Of a stretch of 64,000 nucleotides of DNA, positions 41,926-50,214 are shown one piece after another. The notes below the pieces were generated by a model that searched no databases, was not told where the DNA came from, and worked only from the letters and a program-made list of their open reading frames with translations. Within the stretch, counting starts at the first letter, position 1, and the number at the start of each line of letters is the position of its first letter. This DNA comes from Bradyrhizobium sp. WSM1417 (GTDB taxonomy: Bacteria; Pseudomonadota; Alphaproteobacteria; Rhizobiales; Xanthobacteraceae): assembly GCF_000515415.1 (NCBI RefSeq), contig NZ_KI911783.1, positions 33,501 to 97,500 of the forward strand, written 5' to 3'. A program made the translations under genes and the position numbers.

Positions 41926-43170
41926 TCAGCCTCGTCCCTTCGTCGGGATCTTGTTGAACGGCACGTCCTTGTCGACCCTGATGTCGCCGGGCAGGCCCAA
42001 CACCCGCTCGGCGATGATGTTGCGCATGATCTCGTCGGTGCCGCCTTCGACACGGGTGCCCGGCGCGCGCAGCAGCATCGCCTGGAAGCGGCCGGCGAGT
42101 TCGGCATTCTCGCCGCTAACCACTCCGCCCGCACCCTGCAAGTCCAGTGCGTAAGTCGCGACATCCTGGATCATCGATCCCGCCACCAGCTTGCCGATGG
42201 AATTTTCCGGTCCCGGGCGCTCGCCCTTCGACAGCGCGGAGATCGCGCGCATGCTGGTGTATTTCAGCCCGCTCGCCTTCACTGCCCAGTTCGCCAGCTT
42301 CGCGCGCACCGCACGATCCTCGATGGCAGGGCCACCGTCCAGCATCAGGCTGGAGCAATATTCGAACAGCTCGGGGAAGCCGGTCGAGACGGCCGCGCCG
42401 ATCGCGCTGCGCTCGTTCATCAGCGTCGTCAGCGAGACGTTCCAGCCGTCACCGACCTCGCCAAGGCGCTGATGATCGGGAATGCGGACGTTGGTGAAAT
42501 AAACCTCGTTGAAGTCGGAAGCGCCGCTCGCCTGTTTGATCGGCCGCACCTCGACGCCCGGGCTCTTCATATCCAGGAAGAACATGGTCAGGCCCTTGTG
42601 CTTGGGCACGGTCGGATCAGTGCGGGTGAGCAAAATTCCGTAGTCGGAATAATGCGCGCCCGACGTCCAGATCTTCTGGCCGTTGATCACCCAGTCGTCG
42701 CCGTCCTTTTCCGCGCGGGTTCGCAACCCAGCGACGTCGGAGCCGCCGGCGGGCTCGGAGAACAGCTGGCACCAGACCTTTTCGCCGGAGGCGAGCGGCG
42801 GCAGATAGGCGCGCTTATGCTCCTCGCGCGCGAACGCCATCATGGTCGGCCCGCACATGCCGTGGCCGATGATGAACATGCGGGATAGCTGACCGAACGG
42901 CCCCTCTTCCTGCTGCCAGATCACACGTTCGATCGGTGACGAGCCGCGGCCACCATACTCCTTCGGCCAGTGCAGACAGGCCCAGCCGGCATCCGCCTTC
43001 TTCTTCTGCCAGGCCTTTGCAACGTCGAGGATGTTGGCGTTCTTCAATTGCGTGCGGCCGAGCGAGGACTTGCGGAGCTCGTCCTCGTATTGCTTCGGTG
43101 CATTCGCACCGATCCAGGCGCGCGCGGTGGCGCGGAATTCGGCTTCCTGCGGGGTATCGTCGAAGTTCAT
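41926..43170 (-). CDS. Acyl-CoA dehydrogenase (paralogue 2)
   Basis: A 414-residue paralogue of the next gene, nearly collinear throughout (MNFDDTPQEAEFRATARAWIGANAP, EPAGGSDVAGLRTRAEKDG, GGTDEIMRNIIAERVLGLPGDIRVDKDVPFN). Tandem duplication with divergence; 138 bp separate the two, containing repeat D. Confidence 0.92.
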   Translation of the reverse strand: MNFDDTPQEAEFRATARAWIGANAPKQYEDELRKSSLGRTQLKNANILDVAKAWQKKKADAGWACLHWPKEYGGRGSSPIERVIWQQEEGPFGQLSRMFIIGHGMCGPTMMAFAREEHKRAYLPPLASGEKVWCQLFSEPAGGSDVAGLRTRAEKDGDDWVINGQKIWTSGAHYSDYGILLTRTDPTVPKHKGLTMFFLDMKSPGVEVRPIKQASGASDFNEVYFTNVRIPDHQRLGEVGDGWNVSLTTLMNERSAIGAAVSTGFPELFEYCSSLMLDGGPAIEDRAVRAKLANWAVKASGLKYTSMRAISALSKGERPGPENSIGKLVAGSMIQDVATYALDLQGAGGVVSGENAELAGRFQAMLLRAPGTRVEGGTDEIMRNIIAERVLGLPGDIRVDKDVPFNKIPTKGRG

Positions 43171-43185
43171 GACGTTGCCCTTCGC

Positions 43186-44313
43186 CTACGCCGCGTTCTT
43201 CTTGCGCATGCGATCGATCAATTGGTCTTCCCAATAGGAGAGGCTGCCGAGACCGAGCGCCATGGCGTTGGCGCGGCGGTAGTACATGTGGCAGTCGAAC
43301 TCCCAGGTGAATCCCATGCCGCCGTGGACCTGGATGTTGTTCTTGGCGCAGTGCTGGAACGCCTGCGTCGCGCTGATGCGGGCCGCGGCAGCGGCTTCCG
43401 GCAGCTCCGCGGCGTTGGTCGAGAGCGCCCAGGCGCCGTAATAGCTATTGGAGCGCGCCAGCGTCGCCGACACATACATGTCCGCCAGCATGTGCTTGAC
43501 GGCCTGGAACGAACCGATCTGTCGGCCGAAGGCGATGCGGTCGAGCGCGTAGTCGCGGCCCATCTCCAGCGCACGGTCGGAGCCGCCGACCTGCTCGAAC
43601 GCGCAGAGCACCGCGGCGCGGTCGAGCACTTGAGTCAAGATGCTCCAGCCTTCGCCGGCCGCGCCCAGCGGCTCGGCCTTGCAATCCCTGAAAGTGATCT
43701 CGGCCTGCCCGCGGGTCGGATCGAGATTGGTCAGGCTTTTCACCTCGACGCCGCCGTCCTTGAGATCGACAACGAACAAGGAGATATCGCCGTCGCGTCC
43801 GCTCGATCCCGTCCGTGCCGCGACCACCGCGAAGTCGGCGATCGCGCCATCCGCGACCGGCTTCTTGACGCCATTGAGTACGCCATTCGCAGCCGTGAGC
43901 TTGATGGTCTTCGGTGACGGATTGCCTTTTCCCTCGAACAGCGCCAGCGTGCCGATCGCCTCGCCCGAGGCAATCGCCGGCAACCATTTCTTCTTCTGCG
44001 CCTCATTGCCCGCGATCAGCAGCGCTTCAGCAGCGAGATACACCGTGGAGGAAAACGGCACCGGCGCGTTCGCCCGGCCCATCTCTTCAGCGATCACGCA
44101 AAGCTCGAGATGACCGGCGCCGGCGCCACCAAAATCCTCGGGAATAGCGACACCGAGAAAACCCATCTCGGCGAGGCCCTTCCAGAGTTCCTTGTCGTAT
44201 GGCGCCTTGCCGTCGAGGACTGCGCGTACAGCTTTGGGCGAGCATTTCTCGGTGAGGAATTTGCGCGCCTGATCGCGGAGCTGCTTCTGGTCGTCGGAAA
44301 AATCGAAGTTCAT
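43186..44313 (-). CDS. Acyl-CoA dehydrogenase (third)
   Basis: A 375-residue enzyme of the same superfamily but of a different subgroup: MNFDFSDDQKQLRDQARKFLTEKCSPKAVRAV, EDFGGAGAGHLELCVIAEEMGRA, then QVHGGMGFTWEFDCHMYYRRANAM near the C-terminus. The base/FAD region AFGRQIGSFQAVKHMLADM is typical. It lies 15 bp before the 414-residue pair and in the ChsE-like FadE heteromers such non-identical subunits work together; the same could hold here. Confidence 0.9.
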   Translation of the reverse strand: MNFDFSDDQKQLRDQARKFLTEKCSPKAVRAVLDGKAPYDKELWKGLAEMGFLGVAIPEDFGGAGAGHLELCVIAEEMGRANAPVPFSSTVYLAAEALLIAGNEAQKKKWLPAIASGEAIGTLALFEGKGNPSPKTIKLTAANGVLNGVKKPVADGAIADFAVVAARTGSSGRDGDISLFVVDLKDGGVEVKSLTNLDPTRGQAEITFRDCKAEPLGAAGEGWSILTQVLDRAAVLCAFEQVGGSDRALEMGRDYALDRIAFGRQIGSFQAVKHMLADMYVSATLARSNSYYGAWALSTNAAELPEAAAAARISATQAFQHCAKNNIQVHGGMGFTWEFDCHMYYRRANAMALGLGSLSYWEDQLIDRMRKKNAA

Positions 44314-44340
44314 GGCGCGTATCCGTGTTGATGATGTCGA

Positions 44341-46212
44341 TTACTTGAGAACGATGACGTCCTGGTCAGGCTTGTCGGCATAAAGCCGCTCGACCAGCGG
44401 GGCACGGCGCTCGAGGCCGGCGCGCTGGTTGATGTAGCCCTTGTCGGTGAGCTCGTTGCCGTCGATCGAGGGCGGCTCGGCCATCAGCATGGCACGCGCG
44501 ATGATGCGGCTGCTGGCGCCTTCGCACTCCTTGTTGTGAGCCTCCAGCCCGCGCCTGAAGCAGGCGATCACCTCGGGATGCTTCACTGCATCCTCGAAGC
44601 TGAGATCTGCCTTGCCGACAAGTTGGCGGCAGGCATGCAGGTTCGGCCAGGCCAGCAGGCCGATGAAGGCGCGATCCTGCCCCGCGACCAGCGCATCATG
44701 CACGACGGGCGTCGCGGCCGCGATGGCATCGGTGCGCAGCGAGCCGACGTGGACGAAGGTGCCGGTGGTCAGCTTGAAATCTTCCACCACGCGCCCGGCA
44801 AAGATGATGCCTTTCACCGGATCGGTGTCGTCGACGAAGACGCCGGCGTCACCGATGCAATAAAAACCTTCCTCGTCGAACATCTTCTTCGTCAGATCAG
44901 GCTGGCCGAAATAGCCAGGCGTGACGTTGACGCCACGCAGGCGCAACTCGTATTTCGAGCCGCACGGCACCATCTTCAACTCGACGCCGGGGAACGGCAG
45001 GCCGATGAGGCCGACGCGCTCGGTGTCCCAATAGGTGCCGGTCGAGGTCGGCGCGGTCTCGGTGGAGCCCCAGCCGGTGTAGAACACGATGCGCTCGCCG
45101 GTGGTCTTGACGGCGAGGGCCTGCATGCGATCGTAGAGATCGTCCGGCAGCCGCGCGCCGCCATAGGCCATGATCGAGAGGTTCTTGAAGAAGGATCGGC
45201 ACAGCGCCTCGTCCTTCTCCATGGCGGCGGCGAGCGCGGCATAACCGGCGGGGACGTTGGCGTAATAGGTCGGCGAGATTTCGCGCAGATTGCGCAGCGT
45301 CTCATCGAATTGGCCCGGCATCGGCCGGCCGTCATCGATATAGAGCGTGCCGCCATCGACCAGGATCGGGTGGAAGGCCGCATTGCCGCCCATGGTGTGG
45401 TTCCAGGGCATCCAGTCCAGCATGGTTGAGATCGGACCGCTGGGATCGCGCGGCCGCACCTGCATCATCATCGCCGCATTGGCGCACATCATCGCTTGCG
45501 TGTTGATGACCGCTTTGGGCATGCCGGTGGAGCCCGAGGTAAACAGCAGTTTGCCGACGGTCTCAGGCGTGATCTTTGCGATCGACGCTTCGACGTCGGC
45601 TGTCACGGCTGTCGCCGCGAGCGCGGCAAAGCTGACGCTCTCGATGCCCTCGCAGGGCCGTAGGACGTGAACGACGGTAACGCCGGTGAGATCGAGCGCC
45701 TTCAGCGCCTTCTCGAAGGTCGAGCCGTCCTGCACCATCACCACGCCGGGCTTGATCAGGTCGAACAGGTACTTCAGCTTGACGTGATCATGGCTCATCA
45801 AGGAGTAGGCCGGCGAGACCGGCGCGGCGGGGACCCGCGCCTGCATCGCCGCCTGCGTCATCAACGCGTGCTCGATCGAATTTCCGGAGAGGATCGTGAC
45901 CGGTCGGCCGTCGAGCGCGAGATTGAGCAGGCCTTGCGTCAGCGCATCCACGGTGCGCTTGGCTTCGCCATAGGACAATTTGCGCCATTCGCGGCTGGGG
46001 CCGCCGCGCTGGGCAAGCCAGATCCGCTCGGGCGCTTCCTTCGCCCATTTTGCCAGCGAAGCCGGGATATGCTTCTCGTAGGTTTGCAGCGGGATGCGCG
46101 ACTTCAGCACCACCGTGCCGTCGTCGCGGCGCTCGACATCGATGTCGCGCGCAAGCCACTTGACCTTGCGAAAGGCGGGCTTCGTCATCACCGCCGCCGC
46201 GCTTCCACTCAT
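44341..46212 (-). CDS. fcs: Feruloyl-CoA synthase
   Basis: A 623-residue ANL ligase. LLFTSGSTGMPKAVINTQ is the ATP-binding motif; STMLDWMPWNHTMGGNAAFHPIL and GLPFPGVELKMVPCGSKYELRLRGVNVTPGYFG are characteristic of bacterial feruloyl-CoA synthase. It activates ferulate or related phenylpropenoic acids to CoA thioesters as the first step of CoA-dependent side-chain breakdown. The next genes supply hydratase, dehydrogenases and SDR. Substrate range (ferulate, coumarate, caffeate) not determined. Confidence 0.85.
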   Translation of the reverse strand: MSGSAAAVMTKPAFRKVKWLARDIDVERRDDGTVVLKSRIPLQTYEKHIPASLAKWAKEAPERIWLAQRGGPSREWRKLSYGEAKRTVDALTQGLLNLALDGRPVTILSGNSIEHALMTQAAMQARVPAAPVSPAYSLMSHDHVKLKYLFDLIKPGVVMVQDGSTFEKALKALDLTGVTVVHVLRPCEGIESVSFAALAATAVTADVEASIAKITPETVGKLLFTSGSTGMPKAVINTQAMMCANAAMMMQVRPRDPSGPISTMLDWMPWNHTMGGNAAFHPILVDGGTLYIDDGRPMPGQFDETLRNLREISPTYYANVPAGYAALAAAMEKDEALCRSFFKNLSIMAYGGARLPDDLYDRMQALAVKTTGERIVFYTGWGSTETAPTSTGTYWDTERVGLIGLPFPGVELKMVPCGSKYELRLRGVNVTPGYFGQPDLTKKMFDEEGFYCIGDAGVFVDDTDPVKGIIFAGRVVEDFKLTTGTFVHVGSLRTDAIAAATPVVHDALVAGQDRAFIGLLAWPNLHACRQLVGKADLSFEDAVKHPEVIACFRRGLEAHNKECEGASSRIIARAMLMAEPPSIDGNELTDKGYINQRAGLERRAPLVERLYADKPDQDVIVLK

Positions 46213-46255
46213 TTTGCGTCTCCCGGAATTTCTCGTCCTTTACGGATCTTCATTG

Positions 46256-47062
46256 TCAGCGCCTGATATAGACAGGCTTTCGCTTCTCAAGGAAGGCCCT
46301 GATGCCTTCCGAAAATTCCTCGGAGCGGCTGCACAGGACCTGGTTGCGATCCTCCATCGCGATCACGGCTTCCAGCGATCCGGCATCGACGCTCATGTTG
46401 AGACATTCCTTGGACAGGCGCAGACCCACGGGCGACGCCGTGATGAGCGCGTCGACATAGGGTTCGGCGGCGGCGTCGAGCTTGTCTTCGTCAACGACCT
46501 CGGAGACCAGCCCGACCGCGAGTGCGCGTTCGGCGCCGATGAAGCGTCCTGTGAGGATCAGCTCCGAGGCCACGGAGACACCGACCAGGCGTGGCAGGAA
46601 ATAGCTGGTGCCGATGTCGCAGCCGCCAAGGCCGAGCTTGATGAAGGCGCAGTTCATCCGCGCCGATCTCGTCGCGATGCGGATGTCGGAGGCGAGCGCA
46701 AGTGCAAAGCCGCCACCGGCGGCCGCGCCCTGTACCAGCGCGAGGATCGGCTGCGGACAGCGCCGCATCAGCATCACGATATCGGCGATGCGCCGCTGTG
46801 AGTCGAGCGACTCGGTCACATCAGGCGGCTCCTGCTGCCCGGCACGGCGCGCCATCGCAGCCTTGAGATCGAGGCCCGCACAGAAATTCTTGCCGGCGCC
46901 CTTCAGCACCACAACGCGCGTATCGCGGTTGCGCTGGAGGCCCTGGAAATAGGCGTTGAGCGCGTCGATCAGCGCAGGATCGAGTGCGTTGAGGTGTTCG
47001 GGACGATTGAGCGTCACGGTGTCGACGCCGTCGTTGTGCTCGATCAGCAGCGGTTGGGACAT
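46256..47062 (-). CDS. Enoyl-CoA hydratase/isomerase family protein
   Basis: A 268-residue crotonase. The oxyanion-hole motifs NFCAGLDLKAAMA and GAAAGGGFALALASDIRIA are intact. The start at 47062 (MSQPLLIEHNDGVD) is preferred; the frame reaches 47347 through repeat E. Expected role: hydration of the phenylpropenoyl-CoA, or of an intermediate in beta-oxidation of the activated acid. Confidence 0.9.
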   Translation of the reverse strand: MSQPLLIEHNDGVDTVTLNRPEHLNALDPALIDALNAYFQGLQRNRDTRVVVLKGAGKNFCAGLDLKAAMARRAGQQEPPDVTESLDSQRRIADIVMLMRRCPQPILALVQGAAAGGGFALALASDIRIATRSARMNCAFIKLGLGGCDIGTSYFLPRLVGVSVASELILTGRFIGAERALAVGLVSEVVDEDKLDAAAEPYVDALITASPVGLRLSKECLNMSVDAGSLEAVIAMEDRNQVLCSRSEEFSEGIRAFLEKRKPVYIRR

Positions 47063-47104
47063 GAGGCGCCTCGTGCTTGCCGCCGTTCGCGGTGCCGATT
47101 GCTG

Positions 47105-47244
47105 CGCCCTCTCCCCTTGTGGGAGAGGGCATGTACGCTGCGAACCCGGAATTCGCTTGGGTGAGGGGTCTGTCTCCGCGGATAGAGACCCCTCATCCGG
47201 CGCGCTACGCGCGCCACCTTCTCCCACAAGGGGAGAAGGAAAAA
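47105..47244. repeat. Palindromic intergenic repeat, family E
   Basis: GCCCTCTCCCCTTGTGGGAG (left) and CTTCTCCCACAAGGGGAGAAG (right) are inverted copies; the inside has a second pair, GTGAGGGGTCT and AGACCCCTCAT. It fills the gap between the SDR gene and the hydratase gene, ending 5 bp before the SDR stop, so it may affect co-transcription. Confidence 0.75.
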
Positions 47245-47249
47245 GAGTC

Positions 47250-48008
47250 CTACCGCGGCGCCATGCGGATCGCGCCGTCGAGGCGAATGGTCTCGCCATT
47301 GAGCATCGGGTTCTCGACGATGTGCACGGCCAGCGAGCCGTATTCATTGGCGTCGCCGAGACGCGCGGGATGCGGCACCTGGGCCCCTAAGCTCTTGCGG
47401 GCCTCTTCGTTCAAGCCCATCAGCAGCGGCGTCAGGAACAGGCCGGGCGCGATGGTGTTGACGCGGATCTTCTGGCTCGCGAGGTCGCGCGCGGCCGGCA
47501 GCGTGAGACCGACGACGCCGCCCTTCGACGCCGCATAAGCGATCTGGCCGATCTGGCCTTCGTAAGCCGCGACCGACGCCGTGTTGACGATGACGCCGCG
47601 CTCTTCACCGACCGGCTCGATCGTGACGAGGCGCTCGGCGAACAGACGCAGGCAGTTGAAGGTGCCGATCAGATTGACATTGATGATACGCGCGAACTTC
47701 TCCAGCGGGTAGACCCCATCGCGGCCGACGATGCGCTGCGAGCCGCCGATCCCGGCGCAGTTCATCAGCACACGCGCGACGCCGTGCGCGGCTTCCGCCT
47801 TGGCGATCGCCGCCTTGATCTGCTCCTCGCTGGTGACATCGGCGTGAAGCGCGATGCCCTTCACTTCGGCGGCGACCTTCTCGGCGTTTTCCTTGCTCTG
47901 GTCGATCACGCCGATCTTGGCGCCCTTGGCGGCCATGGCGCGGGCGGTCGCGGCACCAAGGCCCGACCCGCCGCCGGTGATGAGAACGGCTACGTCTTTC
48001 AACTGCAT
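47250..48008 (-). CDS. SDR family 3-hydroxyacyl-CoA dehydrogenase-like protein
   Basis: A 252-residue SDR. TGGGSGLGAATARAMAAKGAKIGVID is the NAD-binding segment, NCAGIGG replaces the usual NNAG, and YAASKGGVVG gives Tyr-x-x-x-Lys. Similar to type II (HSD10-like) 3-hydroxyacyl-CoA dehydrogenases (ALINTKL-free, TAPGLFLTPL). Suited to oxidise the 3-hydroxyacyl-CoA produced by the neighbouring hydratase. Confidence 0.85.
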   Translation of the reverse strand: MQLKDVAVLITGGGSGLGAATARAMAAKGAKIGVIDQSKENAEKVAAEVKGIALHADVTSEEQIKAAIAKAEAAHGVARVLMNCAGIGGSQRIVGRDGVYPLEKFARIINVNLIGTFNCLRLFAERLVTIEPVGEERGVIVNTASVAAYEGQIGQIAYAASKGGVVGLTLPAARDLASQKIRVNTIAPGLFLTPLLMGLNEEARKSLGAQVPHPARLGDANEYGSLAVHIVENPMLNGETIRLDGAIRMAPR

Positions 48009-48064
48009 CGTAAGCTACCTTTTCCTTGGGCGTTTCTTCTCTAGACTTCTGCGTTCTGGCCGGA

Positions 48065-48724
48065 TTATCCGGCCGCGGCAGCTTCCTCGATATTCGTGAG
48101 GATGCCGCCGCAGATCAGCGTTTCCATGTGCTTGATGTATTGCCGGCAAACGTCGTCGGTGACCGGGCCGACGCCGGTCGCGCGCGACATCGCGTGCCGG
48201 CCGAAGAACAAATGATCGCAGGCGCCGATCAGGCTGGTGTAGAACAGCACCGGATCGGTGGCGCGGAATTCGCCCTGACTGACGCCTTCGGCGAGCAGGC
48301 GCCGATGGAAATCCAGCAACGGCGCGACGAAGAATTTCGAGACTTCGTCCGCGGAACCCGCGACGCTCTCGTGCAGCAGATAGTGGATCAGCCGGTTCAT
48401 ATACGGAAACCGGTGATAGGCGCGGATGATGCCGCCGATATGCAGCTTCAGCTTCGCGGTCGGCGTGATCGGCTGCGCCAGCAGATATTCGAGATTGGAC
48501 AGTTCCGTCCCCGCATCGCGCTCGAGCAGCGCCAGCAGCAGGCCGTCCTTGTTGCCGAAGTGATATTTGACCAGCGCGGCGTTGGCCCCGGATTTCTGGG
48601 CGATGTCGCTCAGCGAAATCTCGATCGAGGAGCGTTCGATCATCAGCTCGCTCGCGGCCACGAGCAATTTCTCTGCCGTGGAATTCTTTCCGCTGGGGAG
48701 CCGGTTCGGTACGCTGGTAGTCAC
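48065..48724 (-). CDS. TetR family transcriptional regulator
   Basis: A 219-residue regulator. The helix-turn-helix is ISLSDIAQKSGANAALVKYHFGNKDGLL near residues 40-65, followed by a TetR ligand-binding domain. No ATG fits; GTG at 48724 (MTTSVPNRLPSGKN) is the best start. It is divergent from the thiolase gene and is probably the repressor of this CoA-dependent catabolic locus, with an acyl-CoA or aryl-CoA as possible inducer. Confidence 0.88.
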   Translation of the reverse strand: MTTSVPNRLPSGKNSTAEKLLVAASELMIERSSIEISLSDIAQKSGANAALVKYHFGNKDGLLLALLERDAGTELSNLEYLLAQPITPTAKLKLHIGGIIRAYHRFPYMNRLIHYLLHESVAGSADEVSKFFVAPLLDFHRRLLAEGVSQGEFRATDPVLFYTSLIGACDHLFFGRHAMSRATGVGPVTDDVCRQYIKHMETLICGGILTNIEEAAAAG

Positions 48725-48787
48725 GGAGATCCCTGTTTTTGGCAAGAGCAGCCGCAGATAAGCCCAAGCAGCGCCTCCCCACAAGAG

Positions 48788-48807
48788 TTAATTGATCGAT
48801 TGACTAA
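48788..48807. promoter_or_regulatory. Possible TetR operator in the divergent region
   Basis: TTAATTGATCGATTGACTAA is an imperfect palindrome (14 of 20 positions) centred on ATCGAT in the 150-bp divergent space. Fits the usual position of a TetR operator but is only suggestive. Confidence 0.3.
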
Positions 48808-48874
48808 ACAACCGGTCGCCCCTTAAATCCGCCCCGACAACCAACCCGTTCAAAACAATCCAGGGAGAACCGAC

Positions 48875-50047
48875 ATGGCCGAGGCTTACATCGTCGCCGC
48901 TGCGCGTACCGCCGGTGGGCGCAAGGGGGGCCGCCTCGCCGGATGGCATCCGGCCGATCTCGCTGCGAAGGTGCTGGACGAGCTGGTCGACCGCACCAAG
49001 GTCGACCCCGCTTTGGTCGAGGATGTGATCATGGGCTGCGTCATGCAGGTCGGCGAGCAGTCCAACAACGTCGCGCGCAACGCCATCATGGCCTCGAAAC
49101 TGCCGGAGAGCGTGCCGGGCACCTCGATCGACCGCCAATGTGGCTCCTCGCAGCAGGCGCTGCACTTCGCAGCCCAGGCCGTCATGTCCGGCGCGATGGA
49201 CGTGGTGATCGCCGCCGGCGTGGAATCGATGACGCGCGTGCCGATGGGCCTGTCGTCACAGCTTCCCGCCAAGAACGGCTTTGGCAACTACAAGAGCCCG
49301 GGTATCGAGCAGCGTTATCCGAACATCGTCTTCAGCCAGTTCACTGGCGCCGAGATGATGGCCGAGAAGTACGGTCTCTCCAAGGACGAGCTCGACGAGT
49401 ACTCCTACAACAGCCATCAGCGCGCGATCGCGGCAACGCAGGCCGGCCGTTTCAGGACGGAGATCGTGCCGCTCGAGATCACCCGCGCCGACGGGTCCAA
49501 GGACACCCATCACATCGACGAGGGCATCCGCTTCGATGCCACACTCGACGGCATCAAGGGCGTCAAGCTGATCGCCGAGAACGGCAAGCTCTCCGCGGCC
49601 AGCGCCAGCCAGATCTGCGACGGCGCCTCCGGCGTGATGGTGGTGAACGAGCGCGGCCTCAAGCAGCTCGGCGTGAAGCCGCTGGCGCGCGTCCATCACA
49701 TGACCATGATGGGCGGCGATCCCGTGATCATGCTGGACGCACCGCTGCACGCCACCAAGCGCGCGCTGGAAAAGGCCGGCATGACGATCGACGACATCGA
49801 CCTGTTCGAGGTCAACGAGGCCTTTGCCTCGGTGCCGACCGGGTGGCTCAAGACCACCGGCGCCGATCCGGAACGTCTCAACGTCAATGGCGGCGCCATC
49901 GCGCTCGGCCATCCGCTCGGCGGCTCCGGCACCAAGCTGATGACGACCCTGGTGCATGCCCTGCATCAGCGCGGCAAGCGCTATGGCCTGCAGACCATGT
50001 GCGAGGGTGGCGGCATGGCCAACGTGACGATCGTGGAGCGGCTGTAA
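48875..50047 (+). CDS. Acetyl-CoA acetyltransferase / 3-ketoacyl-CoA thiolase
   Basis: A 390-residue thiolase. The nucleophile Cys89 is in SIDRQCGSSQQALHF; the His is in GGAIALGHPLGGSG; the C-terminal Cys is in TMCEGGGMANVTIVERL. It cleaves a 3-ketoacyl-CoA with CoA and thereby ends the beta-oxidation series coded by the divergent genes. RBS GGGAGAA before ATG at 48875. Confidence 0.93.
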   Translation: MAEAYIVAAARTAGGRKGGRLAGWHPADLAAKVLDELVDRTKVDPALVEDVIMGCVMQVGEQSNNVARNAIMASKLPESVPGTSIDRQCGSSQQALHFAAQAVMSGAMDVVIAAGVESMTRVPMGLSSQLPAKNGFGNYKSPGIEQRYPNIVFSQFTGAEMMAEKYGLSKDELDEYSYNSHQRAIAATQAGRFRTEIVPLEITRADGSKDTHHIDEGIRFDATLDGIKGVKLIAENGKLSAASASQICDGASGVMVVNERGLKQLGVKPLARVHHMTMMGGDPVIMLDAPLHATKRALEKAGMTIDDIDLFEVNEAFASVPTGWLKTTGADPERLNVNGGAIALGHPLGGSGTKLMTTLVHALHQRGKRYGLQTMCEGGGMANVTIVERL

Positions 50048-50064
50048 GCTGCTGCGTCGCTGAT

Positions 50065-50192
50065 GGTGTCGTCCCGGCGAAGGCCGGGACCCATAACCAC
50101 ACGAGCCTGTGGTTAAGCTGCGCAGGGGCGACATCGCGTTCAACAATTTGGATCGGTGGCTATGGATCCCGGCGTTCGCCGGGATGACACCG
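50065..50192. repeat. Palindromic intergenic repeat, family F
   Basis: Two inverted arms of about 36 bp at the ends: GTCGTCCCGGCGAAGGCCGG and CCGGCGTTCGCCGGGATGAC, each itself a small hairpin, with about 56 bp between. A REP/MITE-like element; it lies between thiolase and acyl-CoA synthetase genes. Confidence 0.75.
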
Positions 50193-50214
50193 TTGATGTT
50201 GCGAGATCCCGGCC

